DNA of 64,000 nucleotides from Paenibacillus albicereus (GCF_012676905.1 NZ_CP051428.1:735001-799000), one strand, 5' to 3'. Counted from the stretch's first letter, positions 29,090 to 38,600 are shown. Notes: a model not told the origin generated them from the letters alone. Translations and numbers: made by a program.

Positions 29090-30938
29090 GAATGATGAAG
29101 GCCGCCAGGGAGCGGCGCCGCGCCGGGGCCATCCCGGCGGGGGACCGATGGGCGGACCGATGGGGGGCGGCATGGCGCCGGGCGACAAGGCGAAGGACTT
29201 CCGCGCCACGCTTCGCAAGCTGGCCGCCTACTGCCGGAAGTACATGCCGATCATCGTGCTGTCGCTCGTGCTCGCGCTGGCCGGGTCCGCGCTGAACGTC
29301 ATCGGGCCGGACCTGCTGCGCGACATCACCGACAAGATCCAGGAAGGCATCCGGGGGACGATCGACATCGATGCGATCAACCGGATCGTGCTGCTGCTCG
29401 CGGCGCTGTACGGCGCCGGCCTGATCTTCAACTACGCGCAGGGGTTCATCATGGCGACGGTCACCCAGCGTATCACGAACAAGATGCGGACCGAGATTTC
29501 CGCTAAAATCAACCGCATGCCGCTGCGCTACTTCGACTCGACGAGCTACGGCAACGTGCTGAGCCGCGTCACCAACGACATCGACATGATCGGCCAGACG
29601 CTGAACAACAGCCTCGGCATGCTCGTCTCGTCCGTCGCCTTGTTCGTCGGCGCGCTCGTCATGATGGTGTACACGAACTGGATCCTCGCGCTCACGGCCG
29701 TCGTCTCGACGATCCTCGGCTTCGCGCTCATGAGCGTCATCATGAAGCACTCGCAGCGCTATTTCGTCGCCCAGCAGGAGGTGCTCGGGCGGCTCAACGG
29801 CCATATCGAGGAGACCTACTCCGGCCATGCGGTCGTCAAGGCGTACAACGCCGAGGACGAGGCCAAGGCCGCCTTCCACGACCTGAACGGCAAGCTGTAC
29901 GGCAGCGCTTGGAAGTCGCAGTTCATGTCCGGCCTCATGATGCCGATCATGGGCTTCGTCGGCAACCTCGGCTACGTCGCGATCTGCGTCGTCGGCGCGA
30001 TGCTCGTCACCTCGGACTCGATCAGCATCGGCACGATCGTCGCGTTCATGATCTACATCCGGCTGTTCACGCAGCCGCTCGGCCAGATCGCCCAGGCGGC
30101 GACCAACCTGCAGGCGGCGGCAGCCGCGGGCGAGCGCGTCTTCGAATTCCTCGAGGAGGAGGAGCTGGCGGACGAAGGCGGCAAGACGGCGAAGCTGGCG
30201 AACGTCAAAGGCGACGTCGAATTCCGCCATGTCCGCTTCGGCTACGCGGCCGACAAGGACGTCATCAAGGACTTCTCGATGAAGGCGGAGGCCGGGCAAA
30301 AGATCGCCATCGTCGGCCCGACCGGAGCCGGCAAGACGACGCTCGTCAACCTGCTCATGCGGTTCTACGAGCTGAACGGAGGCGAGATCCTCGTCGACGG
30401 AATGCCGATCGACCGGATGACGCGGGAGGACGTGCATAGCCTGTTCAGCATGGTGCTGCAGGATACCTGGCTGTTCGAGGGCACGATCCGCGACAACATC
30501 GCCTTCTCCCGTCCGGACGTCACGGATGCGCAGATCGAGGAGGCCTGCCGCGCCGTCGGCCTGGACCACTTCATCCGCACGCTGCCGGAAGGCTACGGCA
30601 CCGTGCTGGGCGACCGCGCCAGCCTGTCGGCCGGGCAGAAGCAGCTGCTCACGATCGCGCGGGCGATGATCGACGACGCGCCGCTGCTCATCCTCGACGA
30701 GGCGACCAGCTCCGTCGACACGCGCACCGAGCTGCTCATCCAGCGCGCGATGGACCGCCTGTCCGCCGGCAAGACGTCGTTCGTCATCGCCCACCGGCTG
30801 TCCACGATCAAGAACGCCGACCGCATCCTCGTCATGAAGGACGGCGACATCCTCGAGACGGGCACGCATGACGAGCTGCTGGCGCGGGGCGGCTTCTACG
30901 CCGAGCTGTACAACAGCCAGTTCGAGCAGGTTTCCTGA
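29064..30938 (+). CDS. Heterodimeric ABC multidrug exporter, subunit 2 (catalytic Glu present)
   Basis: Partner half-transporter, 624 residues. A Gly/Pro/Met-rich leader (GGGPMGGPMGGGMAPGDK) precedes six helices. The nucleotide-binding domain has Walker A GPTGAGKTT (418-426) and Walker B LLILDEATSSVD with D545-E546 intact, but its signature is LSAGQ rather than LSGGQ. So the competent ATP site is made of this Walker B and subunit 1's signature, the degenerate one of LSAGQ and subunit 1's DD. The start is the ATG eight bases after AAGGAGG; a longer frame upstream lies inside subunit 1. Confidence 0.92.
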   Translation: MAQSNQPYKNDEGRQGAAPRRGHPGGGPMGGPMGGGMAPGDKAKDFRATLRKLAAYCRKYMPIIVLSLVLALAGSALNVIGPDLLRDITDKIQEGIRGTIDIDAINRIVLLLAALYGAGLIFNYAQGFIMATVTQRITNKMRTEISAKINRMPLRYFDSTSYGNVLSRVTNDIDMIGQTLNNSLGMLVSSVALFVGALVMMVYTNWILALTAVVSTILGFALMSVIMKHSQRYFVAQQEVLGRLNGHIEETYSGHAVVKAYNAEDEAKAAFHDLNGKLYGSAWKSQFMSGLMMPIMGFVGNLGYVAICVVGAMLVTSDSISIGTIVAFMIYIRLFTQPLGQIAQAATNLQAAAAAGERVFEFLEEEELADEGGKTAKLANVKGDVEFRHVRFGYAADKDVIKDFSMKAEAGQKIAIVGPTGAGKTTLVNLLMRFYELNGGEILVDGMPIDRMTREDVHSLFSMVLQDTWLFEGTIRDNIAFSRPDVTDAQIEEACRAVGLDHFIRTLPEGYGTVLGDRASLSAGQKQLLTIARAMIDDAPLLILDEATSSVDTRTELLIQRAMDRLSAGKTSFVIAHRLSTIKNADRILVMKDGDILETGTHDELLARGGFYAELYNSQFEQVS

Positions 30939-30958
30939 GCCTTCCATGCACGTTAAGG

Positions 30959-31002
30959 CCGGCCCGCGACTTCCGGATTCGGAGCGCTGCGGGCCGGTTT
31001 TT
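30959..31002 (+). terminator. Intrinsic terminator of the marR-ABC operon
   Basis: CCGGCCCGC (30959-30967) pairs with GCGGGCCGG (30989-30997), then TTTTT; the loop of 21 bases may fold further. Confidence 0.85.
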
Positions 31003-31014
31003 CCATCGCGGCGG

Positions 31015-31043
31015 TTGTCGCCGTCCGAACCGGCTCCTATACT
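31015..31043 (+). promoter_or_regulatory. Promoter of the EF-G-binding protein leader
   Basis: TTGTCG at 31015-31020, 17 bp, TATACT at 31038-31043. Transcription from about 31050 gives a leader of 190 bases before the structural gene. Confidence 0.6.
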
Positions 31044-31066
31044 GGAGGAAAGGGGGATTGGTACGG

Positions 31067-31117
31067 ATGGCAAATCACGTTGCCGGGAGACGCCGGACTC
31101 ATGCAAAGCCTGACTGA
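31067..31117 (+). CDS. Putative 16-residue leader peptide
   Basis: ATG 10 bases after AAAGGGGG opens a short frame, MANHVAGRRRTHAKPD, ending in TGA. It has three consecutive Arg codons. Its last codons form one arm of a hairpin in the leader of the EF-G-binding protein gene. Such peptides act as ribosome-position sensors in attenuation. It is too short for statistical support; the call rests on the ribosome site and the pairing pattern around it. Confidence 0.4.
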   Translation: MANHVAGRRRTHAKPD

Positions 31118-31230
31118 GGGGCGATCCTTTGCATGGGGCATATCCGGCTGAAGACGATATCGCCCGCCGATCGTTTCCGAGGATGGGGCTTTGCACCTTA
31201 TGAATCTTCAACCATCTTTATCATAAGGAG
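31100..31230 (+). promoter_or_regulatory. Predicted translation attenuator upstream of EF-G-binding protein gene
   Basis: Segment A (CATGCAAAG, 31100-31108) can pair with B (CTTTGCATG, 31127-31135), or its overlapping TGCAAAGCC (31102-31110) with C (GGCTTTGCA, 31187-31195). The choices exclude each other. D (CCTTATGA, 31196-31203), immediately after C, pairs with E (TCATAAGG, 31221-31228), which contains most of the ribosome site AAGGAG (31225-31230) of the gene starting at 31240. A lies in the leader peptide's last codons. See the finding for the model. Confidence 0.5.
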
Positions 31231-31239
31231 CGTTAAACG

Positions 31240-31899
31240 ATGATTCCCCCATTTATCCGAAACCATCAATTCAATGGAATTCAAAAGCAGGTCCGCTTGC
31301 TGCAGCAGGCGTGCGCTTCGGCCGCAGATCCGAAGGTGCTCCGCTCGGCGCGCGAGGGCGTGCTGCTGGCGCTGCACGAGGCGTTTCCGGATGCGGACGA
31401 AGGGCAGCGCGCCCTGCTGGAGCCGATCGCCGGCTGGCATGCGGCGGATGATTTCCGGCTCGGGCTGCACGCCCTGCAGCCGTACCGGCTTCCGTTTCCG
31501 ACTCCGTCCGACGCCGGGCTGCGCCGTCTGTTCCCCAAGGTCAAGAAGCTCAAGACGCCGGACCTGGCCGAGCTTGACCTCGCGCAGACGACCTATCTCG
31601 GCTGGACGGAGGCCGGCAGCGGACGCATGCTGCTCGTCTGCGGCATCGACGGCATGCTCATCGGAGTCGAGGGCCGCGTGACCGGGGCGGTACGCGGCAA
31701 GAACGTCTGCTTCGCCTGCCGGCATCATGGCGAGGTCGGCTTGTTCACCGCCGTCGCCAAGCACCGGCCGGCCAAGGCCTCGCCCGACTATTACAAGGCG
31801 ATCGGCAACTACATTTGCCTCGACAGCGCCGTCTGCAACCGGCAGATCGAGGATGCCGGGCCGCTGGAGCGGTTCGTCCGCGACGTGACGGCGCGCTGA
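31240..31899 (+). CDS. FusB/FusC-family elongation factor G-binding protein
   Basis: Binds EF-G on the ribosome and helps release it; relatives give fusidic-acid resistance. The 219 residues match the family: an N-terminal helical domain (MIPPFIRNHQFNGIQKQVRL), a central sheet (LDLAQTTYLGWTEAGSGRML), and a C-terminal zinc-binding part with C157-x2-C160 (NVCFACRHH) and C193-x5-C199 (YICLDSAVCN). The start follows AAGGAG by nine bases. Whether it protects against fusidic acid or has a housekeeping role cannot be seen from sequence. The leader suggests inducible expression. Confidence 0.8.
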   Translation: MIPPFIRNHQFNGIQKQVRLLQQACASAADPKVLRSAREGVLLALHEAFPDADEGQRALLEPIAGWHAADDFRLGLHALQPYRLPFPTPSDAGLRRLFPKVKKLKTPDLAELDLAQTTYLGWTEAGSGRMLLVCGIDGMLIGVEGRVTGAVRGKNVCFACRHHGEVGLFTAVAKHRPAKASPDYYKAIGNYICLDSAVCNRQIEDAGPLERFVRDVTAR

Positions 31900-31939
31900 T
31901 GGAGGCAGCAGGACGAGAAGAGAAAGGGGAACGGTCGGA

Positions 31940-32521
31940 ATGAAGAGCATCGCTGTCTTTTGCGGGTCGCGTCCGGGGGCTTCGGCCCTGTACATGGAGG
32001 AGGCGCGGGCGATGGGACGAAAGCTGGCGGAAAGCGGCATCGAGCTCGTCTACGGAGGCGCGGCGGTCGGTCTGATGGGAGCGGTCGCGGACGGCGCGCT
32101 GGAGGCGGGCGGCCGGGCGATCGGCGTGCTCCCGCAATTCCTGCAGGATCGGGAAATCGCGCATCGGGGACTGACGGAGCTGATCGTCGTCGACTCGATG
32201 CACGAGCGCAAGCAGCGGATGGCGGAGCTGGCGGACGGCTTCGCCGCCTTGCCGGGAGGTCCGGGCACGATGGAGGAGTATTTCGAAATCTTCACCTGGG
32301 GCCAGCTCGGCCTGCACGGCAAGCCGTGCGGCCTGCTGAACGTCGGAGGCTACTTCGACCCGCTGCTCGCGATGTTCGAGCGGATGGAGCAGGAAGGCTT
32401 CATGCAGCCTCAGCATCGCGGCATGGTGCTGGCGGACGGCTCGCCGGACGGGCTGCTGGAGCAGATGCTGGCCTACGAGCCGCCGGCGGTCAAGACCTAT
32501 CTGACCCCCGGCCGCACGTAG
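31940..32521 (+). CDS. LOG-family nucleotide phosphoribohydrolase (YvdD-like)
   Basis: Rossmann-fold enzyme that releases the base from nucleoside 5'-monophosphates (cytokinin-activating LOG activity in plants and bacteria); formerly called lysine decarboxylase. The diagnostic motifs are MHERK (87-91) and PGGPGTMEE (105-113). 193 residues is standard. It begins 38 bases after the EF-G-binding protein gene with AAAGGGG, and may share its transcript with the next gene. Confidence 0.9.
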   Translation: MKSIAVFCGSRPGASALYMEEARAMGRKLAESGIELVYGGAAVGLMGAVADGALEAGGRAIGVLPQFLQDREIAHRGLTELIVVDSMHERKQRMAELADGFAALPGGPGTMEEYFEIFTWGQLGLHGKPCGLLNVGGYFDPLLAMFERMEQEGFMQPQHRGMVLADGSPDGLLEQMLAYEPPAVKTYLTPGRT

Positions 32522-32538
32522 AAGGGGGCGGGGGCCGC

Positions 32539-33021
32539 ATGAACGGCTGGAACATCCGCTTGCTGGAGCGGCGCGACAACGAGCGCATGGCCGGCATCAT
32601 CCGCGCCTGCCTGGTGGAGTTCGGCGGCAACCGCGCCGGCCTCGCCTGGGAGGACGCCAGCCTGCATGACCTGCACGCGCATTACGGCGAGCCGGGACGC
32701 GGCTATTGGGTCGCCCTGGACGGCGAAGGCGAGATCGCGGGCGGCTGCGGCATCGCCGCCTTCGCCGGCTCGGCGGGCGTGTGCGAGCTGCAGAAGATGT
32801 ACCTGCTGCCGGCCGCGCGCGGGACGGGCGCGGCCGGGCTGCTGCTCGCGGAGGCGCTCGCCTTTGCCCGCGGCCGCTACCGGCAGTGCTATCTGGAGAC
32901 GCTGACGAGCATGAAGGCGGCGGAGCGCTTTTACGGGAAACACGGCTTCGCGCCGCTGCGGGCGCCGCTCGCAGGGTCGGAGCACTACGCCTGCGATGCC
33001 TGGTATATCCGGGATCTGTGA
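32539..33021 (+). CDS. GNAT-family N-acetyltransferase
   Basis: 160 residues. Acetyl-CoA-binding segment LQKMYLLPAARGTGAAGLLL carries the R/Q-x-x-G-x-G/A pattern, with AAERFYGKHGFAPL at the C-terminal half, as in GNATs of the YjcF/PhnO type. It starts 15 bases after the LOG gene behind GGGGGC, so co-translation is likely. Substrate unknown. Confidence 0.85.
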   Translation: MNGWNIRLLERRDNERMAGIIRACLVEFGGNRAGLAWEDASLHDLHAHYGEPGRGYWVALDGEGEIAGGCGIAAFAGSAGVCELQKMYLLPAARGTGAAGLLLAEALAFARGRYRQCYLETLTSMKAAERFYGKHGFAPLRAPLAGSEHYACDAWYIRDL

Positions 33022-33107
33022 CGAGGGCAAGGGCAAGGTCGTCCTGCTGCCCTGCGGATGCGGCGCGATGAAGGAACGGTGAATTCGACGACTAGGGAGG
33101 AAGAGGC

Positions 33108-33665
33108 ATGGCTCAAGCGCTGCTGGTCATCGACGTGCAAAAGGACCTGGTGGAAGGAAACGGAGGAGAGGTTCCGATTTTCGAGCCGGAGCGGCTGTTC
33201 GAGGCGATCGGCAAGGCCGTCGAGCAGGCGGAGCAAGCGGGGGCCCGCATCGTCTTCGTGCGGGACAAGTCCGTCGGCGGTGGAGAAGGAGAGGGCTTCG
33301 ACGTCCATCCGGCGCTCCGGATTCCACCGGACGCGGCCGTGTTCGACAAGACCGCCACCAGCTCGTTTCATGAGACGGGGCTGCTGGAGCATCTGCGGGA
33401 GCATGGCGTCCGCCACTGCGTCATCGCCGGCTGCATGACGCAATATTGCATCGACACGGCGGTGCGCGCCGCGACGCTGCACGGCTTCGACGTCACGCTC
33501 GTGCGGGACGGCCACTCGACGAGCGACTCGCCCGTGCTGTCGGCCGAGCAGATCATCGCCCATCATAACGCGACGCTGCACGGCTATGACAACAACGGTC
33601 CGTTCGCGCTGGTGCGCCCGACGGAAGAGGCGTTGTTCGACCCGCCGCACGACCAGTACCGCTGA
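33108..33665 (+). CDS. Isochorismatase-family cysteine hydrolase
   Basis: 185 residues with the triad D9 (LLVIDVQKDL), K81 (FDKTATSSF) and C114 (VIAGCMTQYCIDTAVRAA), so an amide-hydrolysing member (nicotinamidase-like or related) rather than a true isochorismatase. The cis-peptide motif before the Cys helix is present. The strong site GGGAGGAAGAGG precedes ATG. No pathway neighbours indicate the substrate. Confidence 0.88.
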   Translation: MAQALLVIDVQKDLVEGNGGEVPIFEPERLFEAIGKAVEQAEQAGARIVFVRDKSVGGGEGEGFDVHPALRIPPDAAVFDKTATSSFHETGLLEHLREHGVRHCVIAGCMTQYCIDTAVRAATLHGFDVTLVRDGHSTSDSPVLSAEQIIAHHNATLHGYDNNGPFALVRPTEEALFDPPHDQYR

Positions 33666-33691
33666 CGGGACAGGTAACGCGGATCGGCAAA

Positions 33692-33728
33692 CGCCGCTTC
33701 GCCGCCCGCTAAGGGAGGCGAAGCGGCG
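33692..33728. other. Perfect inverted repeat after the hydrolase gene
   Basis: CGCCGCTTCGCC (33692-33703) pairs with GGCGAAGCGGCG (33717-33728). No T-run follows; it may act as a terminator with Rho or as a 3' stabiliser. The rest of the stretch up to 33989 is A+T-rich with no gene I can support. Confidence 0.65.
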
Positions 33729-33989
33729 AGTTGTCCGTGTCCCATTAAACGTTTATTTCAATGACATACCCTGCAACTTTATGAAGCGGATTGTCGTTAT
33801 TCATTATGTCGAATTCAGCTGGACAGCCGGGTTTTACTTTTGTAAGCGCAATATCTGGGGTCTTTTAGCTGGATACAGTTTTTAGCGTGATGAAGTCCAT
33901 AAACTATTTGCATTTTATAAACGACAATTTCGTGAAAGGGCGCAGTTAAATAGTAGGAGTCATTTATTCCTAGGGAGGTGCGGTTAAGG

Positions 33990-34325
33990 TTGTATTTTCT
34001 CATTTCCCTGTCTTTTGTTGTCGTATCGATAATTGGTTTGAAGCGATCTAAAATGAAGCATCCTTATTCAAAAGGCATTTTTCTTGCAATGGCCTTATCG
34101 CTTGTAGCGGTTGTTTGTCTTGCTCAGAATTACACACAAAATCTAATTCCAGAAGTTAATGATGGGATCGGGATTTCAAATCCCGTGGCTTCTTGGATTT
34201 TTGGAGACGACGGCTGGTCGAGGGAATCCTTCCGCGTTGCGTTCGAGAGATCCATCTACGTTAGTCTTTTCTTGATCGTGATCTATCCTGTGGCGCAGGT
34301 ACTTGAGTCGAGATCAGGCAAATAA
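33990..34325 (+). CDS. Small membrane protein of unknown function
   Basis: 111 residues with three hydrophobic segments: YFLISLSFVVVSIIGL, GIFLAMALSLVAVVCLA and SIYVSLFLIVIYPVAQV. Not recognised. The start chosen is TTG, 11 bases after GGGAGG; a GTG four codons earlier overlaps that ribosome site. Its codons use A/T in third position far more than all neighbours, which suggests recent acquisition. It converges on the hybrid kinase genes and shares their terminator. Confidence 0.6.
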   Translation: MYFLISLSFVVVSIIGLKRSKMKHPYSKGIFLAMALSLVAVVCLAQNYTQNLIPEVNDGIGISNPVASWIFGDDGWSRESFRVAFERSIYVSLFLIVIYPVAQVLESRSGK

Positions 34326-34369
34326 GGAACAAATCCGATCCGGGCGGGTGTCCACGCTGCCGTCCGTCA

Positions 34370-34412
34370 CGCAAAAAAAAGGAGCGCAGCATGCTGCGCT
34401 CCTTTTTTTGCG
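34370..34412. terminator. Bidirectional intrinsic terminator
   Basis: A nearly perfect palindrome: A8-GGAGCGCAGC then GCTGCGCTCC-T7, flanked by CGC and GCG. Both strands have a stem followed by a T-run, serving the small membrane protein and the convergent kinase operon. Confidence 0.93.
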
Positions 34413-34424
34413 ATGAAAAAACCG

Positions 34425-35642
34425 TCAGCCCTGCGCCTCGCCGTCCAGCGAGCGCGCCGCCCGAATCGTGAAGATGAACATCGTGCCGTCCCCGACCTGG
34501 GACGAGGCGGAGATCGAGCCGCCCATCAGCTCGACCAGCGTCTTGCTGATGGACAGGCCGAGGCCGGTGCCTCCTCGCCGCGCGGAGCCGCCGTCCAGCT
34601 GGATGAACGGCTGGAACAGCAGGTCCATCTTGTCCGGCGGAATGCCGATGCCGCTGTCCTCCACGACGAACTCCAGCTCCACCGATTCGTCGGAAGCTCC
34701 GCGCTCGTTGACGTAGACCTTCACGCCGCCCGCTTCCGTGTAGCGGATCGCGTTGGCGATCAGGTTGGCGAGCACTTGCTTGAGGCGGCCCGCATCGCCG
34801 ATCAGCGTCCGGGACACGTCGGGGGCGAGGTAGGACTCCAGGCTGATGCCGCGCTCCTCGGCCATCGGACGGAACAGGTCGAGCGTATCGCCCAGCACGA
34901 CCTCCAGCTCGAACGGCTGACGGTGCAGCTCCATTTTTCCGTTCTCCATCTTGGAGTAGTCCAGGATCTGATTGACGATCGTCATGAGCCCCTTGCCGCT
35001 CTTGTGGATCACCTCGGCGCTGTGACGCTCCTCCGGGGGCAGATTGCCCTCGAGCATCATCTCGGACATCGTCAGGATGCCGTTCAGCGGCGTCCGGATT
35101 TCGTGGCTGATCATGTCCAGGAAGCCCGACTTGACCCGGAGCGCGGCCTCCGCCTGCTCCTTGAGGGCGGTCATCTCCCGGTTGCGCGCCTCCAGCTCCT
35201 GCGTCCGCAGCAGCAGCTGGTCGCTCTTGCGCTGCAGCTCCTTGCGCGCCAGATGGAAGCTCGCGAAGGCGTCGATCTTGCTGAGCAGGATGTCGGGATG
35301 AAGCGGCTTCGTGATGTAGTCGATCGCGCCGGCGGAGTAGGCCTTCATGTAGTCCTCCAGCTCCGAGGTGAGGGAGGTGAGGAAGACGATCGGGATGTCC
35401 TGCGATTTTTTGCGCATCTTGATCCGCCGCGCGGTCTCGAAGCCGTTCATGTCCGGCATGAGGACGTCCATCAGGATGAGGGCGATGTCGTTCTCCAGCA
35501 GCGCCTTGAGGGCGAGCATGCCGGAGGTCGCGCCGAGCAGGTGGTACGGACGGTCCTGCAGCAGCGCCGCGATCGACGTGTATTCGTCCGGCCGGTCGTC
35601 GACCAGCAGGATGTTGACGGGAATATCCGATTGCCTGAGCAT
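34425..35642 (-). CDS. Response-regulator/histidine-kinase hybrid (REC-HisKA-HATPase)
   Basis: 405 residues. An N-terminal receiver domain (VDDRPDE; phosphoacceptor D59 in ILMDVLMPDMNG; K112 in TKPLHP) is joined by a coiled coil (about 128-172) to a kinase core with H180 in DMISHEIRTPLNG, N-box NLIANAIRY and G-boxes DSGIGIPP and GTGLGLSISK. No membrane segments, so cytoplasmic. It lies 19 bases after the large hybrid kinase gene on the same strand. The order suggests that its receiver takes phosphate from the upstream kinase and thereby controls this kinase. Confidence 0.92.
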   Translation of the reverse strand: MLRQSDIPVNILLVDDRPDEYTSIAALLQDRPYHLLGATSGMLALKALLENDIALILMDVLMPDMNGFETARRIKMRKKSQDIPIVFLTSLTSELEDYMKAYSAGAIDYITKPLHPDILLSKIDAFASFHLARKELQRKSDQLLLRTQELEARNREMTALKEQAEAALRVKSGFLDMISHEIRTPLNGILTMSEMMLEGNLPPEERHSAEVIHKSGKGLMTIVNQILDYSKMENGKMELHRQPFELEVVLGDTLDLFRPMAEERGISLESYLAPDVSRTLIGDAGRLKQVLANLIANAIRYTEAGGVKVYVNERGASDESVELEFVVEDSGIGIPPDKMDLLFQPFIQLDGGSARRGGTGLGLSISKTLVELMGGSISASSQVGDGTMFIFTIRAARSLDGEAQG

Positions 35643-35661
35643 GAAAAGGGCACCTTTCTTT

Positions 35662-38600
35662 CTAGTTAATCAGCCAAGTCTTGAGCATCGTGACCAGCTG
35701 GGTCGTGTTGATCGGCTTGGGCATGTAGTCGGAGGCGCCCGCATCGAGGCAGCGGATGCGGTCCTCCTCCATCGCCCGCGCGGTAAGCGCGATGATGGCG
35801 AGGGCGCGGAAAGCCGGATCGGAGCGGATCGCGCGCATCGTCTCGTAGCCGTCCATCTCCGGCATCATGATGTCCATGAAGACGAGCTCGATATCCGGCT
35901 TCTCGCGCAGCAGCCGCACGGCCTCGCGCCCGTTTTGGGCGAAGAGGATGTCCATGTTGTAGCCTTCGAGCACGCTCGAGAGAGCGAAGATGTTGCGCAT
36001 GTCGTCGTCGACGATGAGGATGCGCTTGCCCTCGAACGCGGCCGCGGGATCATGCAGCTTCTCGATGAGCTGCTGCTTGTCCGGCGGCAGGTCCGCGGTG
36101 CGCCGGTGCAGATACAGCGCGGTCTCGTCGTAGAGGCGTTCCATCGAGCGCACGTTCTTGATGACGATGCTTTCCGCGTATTGCTTGAGCTTCTGCTCGT
36201 CCTGGCGGCTCAGCTCCTTGCCGGTATAGATGATCGTCGGCAAGGTCTGCAGCTTGCGGTTGGTCTTGACCTGCTCCAGCAGGTCGAAGCCGGAGATGTC
36301 CGAGAGGCCCAGATCCAGCACCATGCAGTCGAAATGCTGCATCATCAGCTGCTCCAGCGCCTCGCGTCCGCTGCCGACGGCGGTGATGCGGACGTCGGGA
36401 TGGCCGATGTAGGCGACGAGGCTATGCCGCAGATCGGCGTTGTCCTCGACGATGAGCAGGCTTTTCACCTTGCGCCGGACGTAGGATTCGATCTCCAGGA
36501 ACGCCGTCGCCAGCTCGTCCTGGCTCGGCTTCTTCCAAAAGGACAACGCGCCGAGGCTGAGCGTCTGCTGATCCCGGTCCTCGGCCGAGATGACGTGCAC
36601 GGGAATATGGCGCAGCTCGGGACGGCTCTTGAGCCGGGTGATGATCGAGCGGCCGTCCAGCACGGGCAGATCGGTGTCGAGCACGATCGCGTCGGGCTTG
36701 TACGCATGCGCGAGCGCGAGCCCTTGGTCGCCCTGGAAGGCGACCAGCGCCTTGAAGCCGCGCTTGCGGGCGAGCTGCAGCAGGATCGAGGCGTATTCGG
36801 CGTCGTCCTCGATGATGAGCAGCACGGCATCGCCGGGCTGCACGGTGTCGCGATCGTCCTCCATTTCCGAGAATTGCAGCAGCTTCGGATTGGAGATGGA
36901 GATGTCCGGGACAAACGATTCCATGAATTTGGCGGGGGCCGGAGCCTTCGTCAGCTCGGCGATCGAGATCGGCGCCTGAGCCGCGGCTGCGGCCTGGGCG
37001 CGGGCTTCGCTCGGAAGGACAGGCAGGACGAGCCGGAACCGGCTGCCTGCGTCCGGCGTCGACTCCGCCTCGATGCGGCCGCCGAGCAGCCCGGCCAGCT
37101 CGCGGCTGATCGTCAGGCCGAGTCCCGTGCCGCCGTACTTGCGGCTGGTCGTGCCGTCCGCTTGCTGGAACGCCTCGAAGATCGACTCCAGCTTCGCGGC
37201 AGGCACGCCGATGCCCGTATCCTTCACCTCGAAGACGATCTCGCTCGCCTCGGGCGCGCCTTGGCGGATGTCCAGAGAGACGGAGCCCTTGTCCGTGAAC
37301 TTGAGGGCGTTGGAGAGCAGGTTGCGCAGAATCTGCTGCGCCCGGTGGCCGTCGGTCTCCAAGGTAGCCGGAGCGTCCGGCGCGATGCGGATGTCGAACG
37401 CAAGCTTTTTGGTCTGCGCCTGCTGCTCGAACGTCCGGTATAGCTGGCCCGCGATGATTTGAAGCTCCGTCGGCTCGATGACGGGCGTCATCTTGCCGGT
37501 CTCCAGCTTGGCGAGGTCGAGAATCTCGTCGATGAGCTGCAGCAGGTCCTTGCCGGAGGAGTAGATCGTGTGGATGTACTCCAGCTGCTTGCCGACGAGG
37601 TTGCCCGGCTTGTTCTCGGCGAGAATCTGGGACAGGATGAGCAGGCTGTTGAGCGGCGTCCGCAGCTCGTGCGAGACGTTCGCGAGGAACTCGGACTTGT
37701 GCTGGGCCGCGAGGTAGATTTCCTCCGCCTGCGCCTGGATCTCCAGCTTCTGGCGCTCGGTCAGCTCCGTCTGGGCGAGCAGCGAGCGGTTGGACGCCTC
37801 CAGCTCCTCCGTCTGCTCGCGCAGCTCCTCGGTCTGGGCGCGCAGCTCTTCCGACTGGGCTTCCAGCTCCTCGGTCTGGACCTGGAGCTCCTCGGCCTGC
37901 TGCTCGATCTCCGCTTTTTGGCGCGCGGTCCGCTCCATCTCCTGTTGAAGGTCGGCATTGGAAAGGCGCAGCTCCTCGGCCTGGCTGGCGAGGCTGTGCG
38001 CTTGCTGCTCGATCTCTTCTTTTTGAAGGAGCGCCAGCTCGCCGGCCTGCTTCAGCTCCTCGGTCTGCACGCGCAGCTGCTCGGTTTGGGCCGCCAGCTC
38101 CTCCGCCTGCTCCCGGGCTTCCTTGTACTGCCGCTCGATCTCTTCCTTCTGGCGGACCGTCGTCTCGCTCTCCAGCCGCAGCTGCTCGTTGGACGCCTCC
38201 AGCTCGAGCGATTGGAGGTGCAGCTGGTCGGTCTGGGCTTTGAGCTCCTCGGTCTGGGCCTGAAGCTCCTCGGTCTGCACCTGCAGCTCCTCGGCTTGGG
38301 TTTTAAGCTCCTCGGTCTGAGCCTCGAGCTCTTCCTTTTGGATCTGCGTCTCGCGCAGCAGCTCGTCGATGCGGGCGACGTCGGCGAGCGTGTTGATGAG
38401 GATGCCCATGTCGGCGCCGACGCGGCGGATAAGCTGGCGCTCCTTGCCGCTGAAGCCGCGGAAGGACGCCAGCTCCAGCACGGCGACGGCCTGGTCCTCG
38501 TACAGGATCGGCACGAGCAGCAGGTGGGACGGCTCGGCGGCGCCGAGTCCGGAGCGGATGCGGATGTAGCCCGGAGGCAGCGGGCTCCGCTCGAGCGTCT

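Noticed and set aside
31060-31200. c-di-GMP (GEMM) riboswitch suggested by ATGCAAAGCC
   Set aside because: Only this short piece agrees; the GNRA tetraloop/receptor helices and 3' conserved part are missing, and the leader-peptide pairing explains the sequence better.
27179-31211. Long minus-strand frames across both ABC subunit genes (also 60842-63151, 13086-15014, 15409-17370)
   Set aside because: Arg/Asp/Val/Leu-rich antisense frames without ribosome sites, domains or starts; they mirror real exporters, glmM and glmS.
33781-33885. 34-codon frame after the isochorismatase-fold gene
   Set aside because: No ribosome site and no recognisable sequence; too short to support.
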